Positions 26,718 through 35,299 of a stretch of 64,000 bases of DNA are shown here, piece by piece. The DNA is taken from assembly GCA_965199175.1 (NCBI GenBank), contig OZ240684.1, positions 1,798,001-1,862,000 of the forward strand. The letters run 5' to 3'. The notes under the pieces are model-generated. The model had not been told where the DNA came from. It saw only the letters and a list, made by a program, of their open reading frames with translations, and did no database searches. The position numbers and the translations under genes are program-made. Within the stretch, counting starts at the first letter, position 1, and every line of letters begins with the position of its first letter. This DNA is from G963923945 sp965199175 (lineage in GTDB: Bacteria; Pseudomonadota; Alphaproteobacteria; G963923945).

Positions 26718-27317
26718 ATGCAGATATCAATTCAGGGGAAAGGTTTGGATATTGGTGATTCCTTGCGGGCCCGCGCTGAGCAGGGTTTAGAAGGAACAAC
26801 CGGGAAATATTTTGGTGATGCTGTTGAAGGGAGTGCCCGTTTTTCCCGGCGAAAAAATGCGTTTCGTGCTGATCTGTCGGTTCATATCGGCCATGATATT
26901 CTGGTGCAAAGCCACGGAGAAGTTGATGACCCTTACGCTGCTTTTGAGGCTGCTTTGGAGCGTATGGATAAACGTTTGCGCCGTTATCACCGGCGATTGC
27001 ATGATCATCGACGCCGGGCACCAGTCAAGAACGGCCTGGCAGCTCAGCAATATGTTCTGGAACCGTTACAGGACGATGCTGAGGGCCAGATCACGGATCA
27101 TGATGACGTTGGAGCCAATGATCCCCCGGTCATTGTAGCTGAGATGTCTACTGAGGTTGCTGATTTGAGTGTGAGCGAGGCGGTTATGCGGATGGATCTT
27201 TCTGATCAACCGGCTCTCTTGTTTCGCAACAGTGGCAATGGCAGAATCAATATGGTTTATCAGAGATCGGATGGTCATGTCGGCTGGATTGATCCTGATC
27301 TTGCGCAATCCGGTTAA
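26718..27317 (+). CDS. hpf: Long-form ribosome hibernation-promoting factor
   Basis: The 199-residue product has the YfiA/HPF fold at 1-105 (starting MQISIQGKGLDIGDSLRARA), a variable acidic linker, and a C-terminal dimerisation domain (about 140-195) with VSEAVMRMDLSDQPALLFRN and GHVGWIDP. Long HPF pairs ribosomes into inactive 100S dimers in stationary phase. It sits between rpoN and ptsN, as in many proteobacteria. Confidence 0.95.
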   Translation: MQISIQGKGLDIGDSLRARAEQGLEGTTGKYFGDAVEGSARFSRRKNAFRADLSVHIGHDILVQSHGEVDDPYAAFEAALERMDKRLRRYHRRLHDHRRRAPVKNGLAAQQYVLEPLQDDAEGQITDHDDVGANDPPVIVAEMSTEVADLSVSEAVMRMDLSDQPALLFRNSGNGRINMVYQRSDGHVGWIDPDLAQSG

Positions 27318-27359
27318 GCATGCAGCCTGGTTACCGATAACTCCGGACGGATCATTTTT

Positions 27360-27815
27360 ATGAATATTGCCGATTTTCTGGCGCCTGAGGATGTGGCCAT
27401 TGGCTTGCCGGCGCGAAGCAAGAAGCAATTCCTTGAAGACATTTCCGGACATGCTGCTCAAGCGGTGGGTCTTGATGCCGGGGATGTCTTTGACTTGCTG
27501 ATTGAGCGTGAAAAGCTGGGCAGTACAGGTGTTGGCTCGGGCATTGCCATTCCCCACGGGAAGCATCCGAATATGCAGGTTTTGCGTGGCTTTTTTTCAC
27601 GAGCGGCAACACCGATTGATTTTGAGGCGATTGATAATGAGCCGGTTGATCTGGTCTTTTTGTTACTGGCTCCGGAAACTGCCGGGGCGGATCATCTCAA
27701 AGCACTAGCTTGTGTTTCGCGGGCTTTGCGTTCGCCTGAGACCCGGTCTGCCCTTCGTGAGGCTGCAAATACCCAGAGAATCTACGCTATTTTGACTGGT
27801 CGGGTGACCGATTGA
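27360..27815 (+). CDS. ptsN: PtsN, EIIA-Ntr phosphotransfer regulator
   Basis: This 151-residue EIIA (mannitol/fructose/Ntr) domain carries the phosphorylated His in GIAIPHGKHP (about residue 66). It accepts phosphate from the PTS-Ntr chain (PtsP, NPr) and regulates rather than transports; known targets include K+ transport and the stringent response in other species. It follows hpf after 42 bp and converges on the hybrid kinase. Confidence 0.95.
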   Translation: MNIADFLAPEDVAIGLPARSKKQFLEDISGHAAQAVGLDAGDVFDLLIEREKLGSTGVGSGIAIPHGKHPNMQVLRGFFSRAATPIDFEAIDNEPVDLVFLLLAPETAGADHLKALACVSRALRSPETRSALREAANTQRIYAILTGRVTD

Positions 27816-27843
27816 TCTGAGATGCCCCGGATTTTGGGACTGG

Positions 27844-29418
27844 TTATCCCTGATTGGCGGCGGTTTCAGGGATGGTTGGGGTCTCAGCAGGAAAATGAAG
27901 GGGGTTGGCGGTCATTTCTGCCACTATGTGGCATAATTTGTGCGGATCAACCGGTTTGAGAAGGCAGGCTGTCATCCCGGCACCAAGATAACGACGTTGG
28001 TCAGCGGCAAGGCAATTTCCGGTGAGGGCAAGAATCGGCAGTTGGGATACCGGACCAGATAAGTGGCGGATGCGGCGCGTTGCTTCAACGCCATCCATTC
28101 CCGGCATTTGTACATCCATGATGATGAGATCAAACATTTCCTGGTTCAATGTGGCCAGGGCTTCCTCCCCATTTTCCACAGTCGTGACGTTATGGCCTGA
28201 ATTTTCAAGTATTTTCTCTAACAAGAGGGCATTGGCTGCGTTATCTTCGGTCAATAAAATACGCCGTCCTGAACCATGATCGGTTCTGGGGGTCGATAGC
28301 GGGCCGGGTAGGGTTGAGTTGGTATATGCGCGTCCGGCGGGCAGCTGGATGGTGAGGGATGTTCCAATTCCCATTTCGCTTTTCAGATTGAGCACGCCGC
28401 CATGTAATTGGGTGAAATCTTTGACCAACGGCAGGCCAAGCCCGGTCCCGGAACGATCATCGCGGATGTGTCTGGCTCCCTGACCAAAGCGGGTAAGAGC
28501 ACGATCAACCTCTTCACGAGTCATCCCCCGGCCATTATCAGTCACCCGCAATGCGTATCCCTTCCTGTTTTCAAACGTTGCTGCAATCTCAATACGGCCA
28601 TTTGCCGGGGTAAATTTAGCGGCATTAGATAAGAGATTGAGAATCGATTGCTTAATAACCCGTTCATCTCCGTATAACGGCGGTAGATCGGGATCAATAG
28701 AAACGACAAATTCCAAAGATTTTGATTCGATTCGATGACGCATGATGTTGATGGCTGAATTCAGGGTATCACGGATATCAAAGACGCTTTCAACCAATTC
28801 AAACTGTCCTGCTTCGATTTTTGAAAGATCAAGAATATTGTTGGTAATTGATAATAAATCGGTCGCGCAATCATGAATCATGGCAGTATAAGATTGCATA
28901 ACAGACACTTTTTCCTTGTCTGATTCATTGGTTGTACTGGTTGGAGAGCGTTCCTGAATCAGTTCCGAAAACCCCAGAATTGCGTTCAGAGGGGTTCGTA
29001 ATTCATGGCTCACATTGGCCAGGAAGTCGCTTTTGGCCTGGTTGGCCTGCAGTGCTTTTTGATGATCACGGCTCAGCGATTCGATGATGTGACGATGTTT
29101 GCGCCCAATATGGGGCAGGAGTTTCCAAAATCCGCCAAAAATCAGTATGAACCCCAGGATAGAGCCACCAATATAGTCAATCAGGCTTAAAATTGTTATC
29201 AGGCTTCCGTCATCTTTGATCAGCAACCCGGCCTTGATGGTGCTGCCCAGGAGGGATGCGAACGAACCGATTGTCAGTGCGGCAAACCCGGCGATTAACA
29301 GCCGCCAGCTTGTGGCCTTTGAGATATCTTCTCGCTGCCCGATTTGGAGTCCATAAATCAGCAGATTGGCGCAAACCAGGAAAAGGATCGTTTCAAGTAA
29401 TATTTCGGTCATCATCAA
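27844..29418 (-). CDS. Hybrid sensor histidine kinase with C-terminal receiver
   Basis: The 524-residue kinase has three predicted membrane spans in the first 110 residues, a short coiled coil, and a HisKA domain with intact NVSHELRTPLN (His138). The HATPase has NLLSNAAKFTP, DNGRGM and GTGLGLPLV, and the C-terminal receiver has Asp435 in IIMDVQMPGMDG. No periplasmic sensor domain of any size is present, so the signal is probably membrane- or cytoplasm-derived. No histidine phosphotransferase or response regulator lies beside it. It is not a PhoR by architecture: it has no PAS domain and carries a fused receiver. Confidence 0.9.
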   Translation of the reverse strand: MMMTEILLETILFLVCANLLIYGLQIGQREDISKATSWRLLIAGFAALTIGSFASLLGSTIKAGLLIKDDGSLITILSLIDYIGGSILGFILIFGGFWKLLPHIGRKHRHIIESLSRDHQKALQANQAKSDFLANVSHELRTPLNAILGFSELIQERSPTSTTNESDKEKVSVMQSYTAMIHDCATDLLSITNNILDLSKIEAGQFELVESVFDIRDTLNSAINIMRHRIESKSLEFVVSIDPDLPPLYGDERVIKQSILNLLSNAAKFTPANGRIEIAATFENRKGYALRVTDNGRGMTREEVDRALTRFGQGARHIRDDRSGTGLGLPLVKDFTQLHGGVLNLKSEMGIGTSLTIQLPAGRAYTNSTLPGPLSTPRTDHGSGRRILLTEDNAANALLLEKILENSGHNVTTVENGEEALATLNQEMFDLIIMDVQMPGMDGVEATRRIRHLSGPVSQLPILALTGNCLAADQRRYLGAGMTACLLKPVDPHKLCHIVAEMTANPLHFPAETPTIPETAANQG

Positions 29419-29640
29419 TGATTAAAAAGCCGGATATCCACAGATATGCCGGCTAACCGATGGCAGGAAGTGAAAAACGCCGGAAATGTAGCGGGCAAAA
29501 CGGCCTTGAGAAAAACCGCCTGAACACGGTTCGCCTATGATGACGAAAGGTCATTGACAAGGCGTTAAAGAAAATAAGGGCTGTTGACGGGTACATTCAG
29601 GCTCAAACGGCTGAACTATACATGAAGGGGGTTAAACGAT
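29419..29640. other. Leader region ahead of the micro-ORF
   Basis: Two TTGAC words occur (29554 and 29584), but neither has a well-spaced -10. No gene is recognised. A small RNA ending at the 29690-29730 hairpin could arise here. Confidence 0.3.
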
Positions 29641-29691
29641 ATGGGGCGCGGCGGCAGAGGCCATGAACATCTGAGTATCCCGGATTGGTAA
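29641..29691 (+). CDS. Candidate 16-residue micro-ORF
   Basis: ATG at 29641 and TAA at 29689-29691 enclose MGRGGRGHEHLSIPDW. A strong ribosome-binding site, GAAGGGGG (29624-29631), sits nine bases upstream, and a 12-bp terminator stem starts at the stop codon. No family is recognised. It could be a true small protein, a leader peptide, or chance next to the tRNA terminator. Only the ribosome-binding site and the tight ORF-terminator packing support it. Confidence 0.3.
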   Translation: MGRGGRGHEHLSIPDW

Positions 29692-29730
29692 AATTGTCCC
29701 ATGGGTGGATTCCGGGGTGGGACAGTTTTT
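29690..29730. terminator. Bidirectional terminator between micro-ORF and tRNA-Ala
   Basis: A 12-bp stem (AAAATTGTCCCA with TGGGACAGTTTT, one G-U pair) and a 16-base loop have T-runs in both orientations. On the reverse strand it lies 35 bp beyond the tRNA-Ala 3' end and is probably its terminator. On the forward strand it closes the micro-ORF. Confidence 0.85.
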
Positions 29731-29764
29731 AGCTAATCTGTTGATTGATAGGGTATTTTGGGGA

Positions 29765-29840
<76 letters not shown>

Positions 29841-30041
29841 TTAACTGATTGGGATCCCCTTTTTCATAAAATCTGTTGAACAGATCTGAGGGCGGGTGAA
29901 CTGTATGGCTGTCATAGGGTCGGGATCAAGGAAAATTATCCTGTGTTGGTCAGAATGACAGGGTCGTTGGTTAAAATGATTGGGGGTAGGATGCGGTCAG
30001 TCTGTATAGCATTCTCATAAAAAGGTGCTGCTTTTTGTTAT

Positions 30042-30404
30042 TCATTCATCGGTTGTCTTTTTAGTGGGAATGGTATTGGTCATATTTGAAAGATCTGAAT
30101 CCCCGGTTTCTTCGGGCAAGAGGTCATCATGATCATCCTCAGGGTCTGGTAATGTGATGCTTTCTGAATCTTGAGTTTCGCTGGCGTCTTCATCGGTGAT
30201 TGCGGCGATTTCAGGTTCTATATCCATTTCGGTTGCTGGAATTTTTTCACTCACTGCCGCTTTTTGGCGGCGTGTTCCCAACTCCTTACGATACGTAGCC
30301 CCGCAATCTGGACATGTGACCGGTTGCCGGTTCATATCATAATATTTGACCCCACAGCCCGGAGCCGGACAAATACGTCGTTTTCCCCATTTTTTCTCAG
30401 ACAT
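30042..30404 (-). CDS. FYDLN-type (TIGR02300-like) acidic protein
   Basis: The 120-residue product begins MSEKKWGKRRICPAPGCGVKYYDMNRQP, a Zn-ribbon-like start (CPxxxC, later CPDCG), with YYDMN in place of the usual FYDLN. A long, very acidic Asp/Glu/Ser/Thr tail follows. Proteins of this type are widespread in alphaproteobacteria and have no known function. The second CxxC pair seen here (VTCPDCGATYR) makes metal binding plausible. The start is set at 30404 by the conserved N-terminus and an AAAGGG just upstream. Confidence 0.75.
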   Translation of the reverse strand: MSEKKWGKRRICPAPGCGVKYYDMNRQPVTCPDCGATYRKELGTRRQKAAVSEKIPATEMDIEPEIAAITDEDASETQDSESITLPDPEDDHDDLLPEETGDSDLSNMTNTIPTKKTTDE

Positions 30405-30844
30405 CGTCGAAACCCTTTCTTCTATGAAGGCAGAATACAGAATCACGTGTGATGACAAATGATAATAAATGATGACAGAACTGCTCAGAAGAAACTACTG
30501 TGGCGTGACTTTTCAATTTTCGCAAGCATCGGTTGATCTTCTCATGATCCATGATGCGGAATTTCGGGTATTCCGGCATTCTGGTCTTTGGGAGACGAGG
30601 TCGGCCACAACAAGCAGCCGTAAGGGATATCAGTTACGCAGTGACGAAAGGCGCATTGATGTTCGGGTTCAAAGGGGTTTGATCTGTTCTGTGTTGGGTT
30701 CAGAGGGTGGCTGTTGCTCCCGAATGGGTTTGATCACCATACTCTTTCCGGTATGGCCATCTATCGTTGTCTGGTGGGATCATGATATGATAACAGGCTT
30801 GTTGGTTCCCTGTTTCCCTCATTTTCGATACGTTGACTGCACTC
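30405..30844. other. Intergenic stretch between divergent FYDLN gene and aroA
   Basis: This 440-bp region lies between two divergent genes. A 146-codon forward ORF (30469-30909) crosses into aroA, is rich in Cys, Arg and Trp, and looks like a chance frame. No RNA gene is seen. Confidence 0.45.
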
Positions 30845-32167
30845 ATGCTCCCTTTGGTTTCGCGCCGTGTTGCTGCTCTGAAAGGGACAGCATCTCTTCC
30901 CGGCGATAAATCGATTTCGCACCGTGCCCTTATTCTCGGTGCTTTATGCATCGGGGCGACCCGTTTGCGTGGGTTGTCAGCCGGTGCTGATGTCATGAAT
31001 ACATGTCGGGCTTTGGAACAGCTGGGGGTTGGCTGGACCAGAGATGGCTCCGATGACATGGTGCTGCATGGTGTGGGCACGGGCGGCCTTGCCGAACCTG
31101 ATAATATTATTGATTTAGGCAATTCGGGAACCTCGGCGCGTTTGTTGGCCGGAGTCGTTGCCACCCATCCGATAACGGCTGTTTTTACCGGTGATCATTC
31201 TTTGCGGCGGCGGCCTATGGAAAGAGTCTTTACGCCTTTATCTCTCATGGGGGCGCGTTTTGACAGCCGTCCGGGTGATTTATTACCGGCGACGATACAC
31301 GGCACTGAACAACCGATCCCGATTGAGTATATTCTGCCGGTTGCTTCGGCTCAGGTAAAATCGGCTGTTTTGCTGGCTGGCCTCAATACTCCCGGGCAAA
31401 CCCGGGTGATTGAACAATGGCCGACTCGTGACCATACTGAGCGTTTATTGAACTATCTTGGTGCGACAATAGATTGCACTGAAAGTGAACAAGGCTTCGT
31501 CATTTCGGTGGCGGGTGAGGCGGATCTCCGGGCTGCTGATATTGCCATTCCCCGTGATCCGAGTGCTGCTGCCTTTATTGCTGCTGCTGCCTGTTTGGTC
31601 CCGGATTCTGAGGTTTTTTTGCCTGATATTGGAATCAATCCCTTACGTATGGGTTTCTTTGATATATTGCGGGAGATGGGAGCCTCCATTGAGATAGCCA
31701 ACCAGCGGTTGGTTTGTGGTGAGCCCTGGGCTGATATGCGGGTACGTGGATCGTCTCTGACCGGGTGTCGGGTGACGGCTGACCGTGCAGCGACGATGAT
31801 TGATGAATACCCGATTTTGGCTTGCGTTGCTGCATGTGCTCAGGGTGAAACCCGGTTTGAGGGGGTTGGGGAATTGCGCTACAAAGAAAGTGATCGTTTT
31901 TCCGGCCTCATTGAAGGATTGCGTGGGTGCGGCGTTGATGCTGAAGCTGAGGCGGATTCAATCCTTATTGAAGGATCTGGCGACCCGCCACCGGGCGGTG
32001 GTTTGGTTTCCAGCCGCCTGGATCACCGCATGGCGATGGCATTTCTGATTCTGGGTCTTGTTTCTCGTCAACCGATAACGATTGATGATTCCAGCCCGGT
32101 GGCGACCAGTTTTCCCGGCTTTGCAGCAACGATCAATCAGTTGGGTGGTGCCATTGCTGATGCCTGA
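30845..32167 (+). CDS. aroA: EPSP synthase (3-phosphoshikimate 1-carboxyvinyltransferase)
   Basis: AroA transfers enolpyruvate to shikimate-3-phosphate in the shikimate pathway. The 440-residue product has SLPGDKSISHRALI, LGNSGTSARLLAGV, the LRRRPMERV loop, and the late RYKESDR and LDHRMAMAFLI signatures. LGNSGTSARL has Ala where class I (E. coli-type) enzymes have LGNAGTA with a different spacing, in line with the class II type common in this group. The frame is open from a TTG at 30833; I prefer the ATG at 30845. It is followed by cmk after 20 bp. Confidence 0.96.
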   Translation: MLPLVSRRVAALKGTASLPGDKSISHRALILGALCIGATRLRGLSAGADVMNTCRALEQLGVGWTRDGSDDMVLHGVGTGGLAEPDNIIDLGNSGTSARLLAGVVATHPITAVFTGDHSLRRRPMERVFTPLSLMGARFDSRPGDLLPATIHGTEQPIPIEYILPVASAQVKSAVLLAGLNTPGQTRVIEQWPTRDHTERLLNYLGATIDCTESEQGFVISVAGEADLRAADIAIPRDPSAAAFIAAAACLVPDSEVFLPDIGINPLRMGFFDILREMGASIEIANQRLVCGEPWADMRVRGSSLTGCRVTADRAATMIDEYPILACVAACAQGETRFEGVGELRYKESDRFSGLIEGLRGCGVDAEAEADSILIEGSGDPPPGGGLVSSRLDHRMAMAFLILGLVSRQPITIDDSSPVATSFPGFAATINQLGGAIADA

Positions 32168-32187
32168 CCGGAAAGCGTGAAATAAGA

Positions 32188-32871
32188 ATGGGTGACGTTG
32201 TCGGTGATGCCCCTTGCGTCATTGCGATTGATGGTCCTGCCGGATCCGGCAAAGGGACTTTGGCCCGGGCTCTGGCGGTGCATCTGGGTTATGCGTATCT
32301 CGATTCCGGCCTTTTGTATCGGGCGGTTGCTGATCAGATTCTTCAGTGTAACGGTGATCCTGACGACCTGGCTACCGCTGTTTCGGTTGCGGGTCGTCTT
32401 AAGAAAAATGATCTCGAAAGTCCCCGGCTGCGTGATGAAGATGTTGCCCGGGTGGCGTCACGGGTTGCGGCGATTGAGGAGGTTCGAACGGCCTTGCTTG
32501 ACTATCAGCATGCCTTTGCTCGTTCCCCTTGTCTTGCCGATGGTCGTCCGGCCCCGGGTGTGGTGATTGATGGTCGTGATATCGGGAGTGTGGTTTTCCC
32601 GGATGCTGTTGCTAAATTTTATGTGACGGCTTCTCTCGAAGTGCGGGCCGAGCGGCGACTAAAAGAGTTGCGAAACCGGGGCAGTAAGAGTATACGTGCG
32701 CGCGTTTTGAGGCAGATGCGCGAACGTGACCATCGTGACCGTGACCGTGCTGTCTCCCCCTTGGTATGCGCTTCCGATGCCTTTGAGATTGAGACAACAG
32801 GTTTGACTCCTCAGGAGGTTTTGGGCACTGCCTTGCAACATTTGGCTGTTCTTGGGGTCATTCTGCGCTGA
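32188..32871 (+). CDS. cmk: Cytidylate kinase
   Basis: Cmk phosphorylates CMP and dCMP. The 227-residue product has the P-loop GPAGSGKGT near residue 16, the LDSGLLYRAVA nucleotide-binding segment, VIDGRDIGSVVFPDA, and the lid region RDRDRAVSPL. The aroA-cmk-rpsA order is conserved across proteobacteria. A short CGTGAC trinucleotide-like repeat near 32728-32747 encodes the RDHRDRDRA lid. Confidence 0.95.
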   Translation: MGDVVGDAPCVIAIDGPAGSGKGTLARALAVHLGYAYLDSGLLYRAVADQILQCNGDPDDLATAVSVAGRLKKNDLESPRLRDEDVARVASRVAAIEEVRTALLDYQHAFARSPCLADGRPAPGVVIDGRDIGSVVFPDAVAKFYVTASLEVRAERRLKELRNRGSKSIRARVLRQMRERDHRDRDRAVSPLVCASDAFEIETTGLTPQEVLGTALQHLAVLGVILR

Positions 32872-33109
32872 ATCTTTGGCCGGCTTTCGGTTTGGCCAAA
32901 GATGATTTTTAGTGAAGAGTGATTGTGAGATTTGTGCCAGGATGTTGCTGATAATATTCCGCCGTGCTGCGCCGCATGGTGGCCGTTAAACCCTGACGAG
33001 TGGCGCCGTTGCAGAGCCAGATCCTAAGATTCGGTCTGGCAGAGGTCGGGTTGGTTTTCGGATATTTGTTTTCCCGCAAAACCGGCTGGCCGCAATTGAT
33101 TGGAATATA

Positions 33110-35200
33110 ATGACCCCTGAAACTTCTGTTGACAAAAATTCTGTTTCTGAAACCACAATCAACCAAACCGGCGAAAATTTCGCTGATCTCCTTGAAGAAT
33201 CTTTTCCTGCGGAAAAAAAATTCGAGGACTCTGTCGTCAAAGGACGGGTGGTGATGATTGATGGTGGTTCGGTTGTGATTGATGTGGGCCTGAAATCGGA
33301 AGGCCGGGTTCCTTTGCGTGAATTCACCAGTTCGGGCCAGGAATGCGAACTTCAGCCAGGCGATGAGATTAAGGTTTTCGTCGAGCGTATGGAGAACAAA
33401 AGCGGTGAGGCGGTGTTGAGTCGGGAAAAAGCCCGCCGCGCTGAGGCCTGGACCGCAATCGAGCAGAAATTTCAGGCTGGAGAAAATGTCACCGGGGTCA
33501 TTTTCGGCCGGGTCAAAGGTGGTTTTACGGTTGATCTTTCTGGTGCTCTGGCTTTTCTGCCCGGCAGCCAGGTTGATATCCGTCCGGTGCGTGATGTTGC
33601 CCCGCTTATGGGGGAACCGCAACCATTTCATATTCTCAAAATGGATCGGCGGCGCGGGAATATTGTTGTCTCACGCCGGGCCGTTTTGGAAGAATCCCGG
33701 GTGAGTGACCGTAACCAACTGATGTCCCGGCTGGAGGAAGGTCAAATCCTCGAAGGGATGGTCAAAAATATCACTGATTACGGAGCTTTTGTTGATCTTG
33801 GCGGGGCGGATGGTTTGCTGCATGTTACCGATATTGCATGGCAACGCATCAGCCATCCCAGTGAAGCACTGACGATTGGTGAAACGGTTAAGGTCCAGGT
33901 CACGCGGTTCAACCGCGAAACCCAACGAATCAGTCTGGGGATGAAGCAGCTTCTCCCTGATCCGTGGGAAGGGGTTGAGAGTACATATCCCAAAAAATCC
34001 AGGTTTAAGGGGCGGGTGACCAACCTCACCGATTATGGGGCTTTTGTGGAACTTGGTCCGGGAGTTGAGGGTTTGGTGCATGTTTCGGAGATGAGCTGGA
34101 CCCAAAAAAATATTCATCCAAGTAAAATTGTATCGACAAGCCAGGAAATCGAGGTCGAGATTCTTGATGTCGATTCTGAAAAACGCCGCATCAGCCTTGG
34201 TCTTAAGCAATGTTTGCAAAACCCCTGGCTGATTTTTGCCGATTCCTATCCGCCAGGATCGGAATATGAAGGTGAAATTAAAAATATAACCGAATTTGGC
34301 CTTTTTGTCGGATTGCCCGGCGACATTGACGGTATGATCCATCATTCTGATCTGAGTTGGGAGCATTCCGGGGCAGACGCTATTAAGAATTACAACAAGG
34401 GAGACCGGATCAAGGTTAAAATTCTTACAGTTGATCCCGAAAAAGAGCGGGTCAGCCTGGGGGTCAAGCAATTATCCAGCGATCCGTTTGAGAGTTTTGT
34501 TGCCTCGGCCAAGGAGGGCGATGACGTGACATGCTCGGTGGTAACAGTGGAAAAAAATCTGTTGGAAGTTGCGCTTGTCGGCGACATTCGCGGCATCATC
34601 CGCAAAACCGAGTTATCCAAGGACCGGATCGAACAAAGGACAGATCGTTTTGCGGTCGGGGAACGTCTGGATGCCAAAATCCAGAAAATTAACCATCAGG
34701 AACGCAAGATCAACCTATCCATTAAAGCCCGCGAAAGTGAGGAAGAAAAAGACGCTATGGCCCGTTACGGTTCATCGGATTCAGGTGCGTTGCTTGGCGA
34801 TATTCTGGGGGCAGCCCTTGATGAAGCAAAAGCAAAAAATGCTCAGGAATCCAAACCTAAAGAGTCTAAGGCCAAAGAGTCCAAAGCCAAAGAATCAAAA
34901 CCCGAAAAAGCCAAAGCCAAAACACCAGCCAAAAGCACGTCTAAAACGTCGACCAAAACATCGACAGCAAAAGAGACCAAAAAGTCTCAAGGTTCTGAAA
35001 CCGAGGATTCTCAGGCAACCGATTCTTCAGATTCTAAAAAATCTGAGACAGATGATTCGGCAAAAACCGCTCAGTCTTCTAAAACTTCTAAAACCGGTGC
35101 ATCGGCCCGAACAAAAAAGACCACCAAAGCAGCGAAAGACAAAACCAGCGATAAAGATAAAACCAGTGATGACGTCGAAACCGTCGAAACGTCTTCGTGA
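33110..35200 (+). CDS. rpsA: Ribosomal protein S1 with long Lys/Ser/Thr-rich tail
   Basis: S1 binds mRNA on the 30S subunit. Six S1 domains are visible: about 43-109, 124-190, 211-279, 297-366, 383-453 and 470-538. The third to fifth have the typical DYGAFV/EFGLFV and HVTDIAW/HVSEMSW motifs. Alphaproteobacterial S1 is usually about 560-570 residues; this one is 696. Residues from about 572 to the end are a low-complexity run of KESKAK-like units turning into Ser/Thr/Asp/Lys mixtures. The tail is in frame and ends in a normal stop before the sppA region. A 238-bp leader separates it from cmk. Confidence 0.96.
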   Translation: MTPETSVDKNSVSETTINQTGENFADLLEESFPAEKKFEDSVVKGRVVMIDGGSVVIDVGLKSEGRVPLREFTSSGQECELQPGDEIKVFVERMENKSGEAVLSREKARRAEAWTAIEQKFQAGENVTGVIFGRVKGGFTVDLSGALAFLPGSQVDIRPVRDVAPLMGEPQPFHILKMDRRRGNIVVSRRAVLEESRVSDRNQLMSRLEEGQILEGMVKNITDYGAFVDLGGADGLLHVTDIAWQRISHPSEALTIGETVKVQVTRFNRETQRISLGMKQLLPDPWEGVESTYPKKSRFKGRVTNLTDYGAFVELGPGVEGLVHVSEMSWTQKNIHPSKIVSTSQEIEVEILDVDSEKRRISLGLKQCLQNPWLIFADSYPPGSEYEGEIKNITEFGLFVGLPGDIDGMIHHSDLSWEHSGADAIKNYNKGDRIKVKILTVDPEKERVSLGVKQLSSDPFESFVASAKEGDDVTCSVVTVEKNLLEVALVGDIRGIIRKTELSKDRIEQRTDRFAVGERLDAKIQKINHQERKINLSIKARESEEEKDAMARYGSSDSGALLGDILGAALDEAKAKNAQESKPKESKAKESKAKESKPEKAKAKTPAKSTSKTSTKTSTAKETKKSQGSETEDSQATDSSDSKKSETDDSAKTAQSSKTSKTGASARTKKTTKAAKDKTSDKDKTSDDVETVETSS

Positions 35201-35299
35201 ACCAACAATTCTGACGGTTTTACAGCCAGAATTTTGAGAAATTCCTGCAATGGCTGAAACCCAATAATCAGGAATGGGTTGAATCAAAGGAGATTCATC

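Noticed and set aside
27844..29418. Hybrid kinase as the missing PhoR
   Set aside because: Architecture differs (no PAS, fused receiver) and it lies 9 kb away; no evidence links it to PhoB.
30469..30909. 146-codon forward ORF ahead of aroA
   Set aside because: Overlaps the aroA start, is Cys/Arg-rich and matches no family; likely chance.
33671..34471. 266-codon reverse ORF and 34569-35237 forward ORF over rpsA
   Set aside because: Both are alternative-frame readings of the S1 gene. The forward one becomes Lys/Arg/Pro-rich only because of the repetitive tail.
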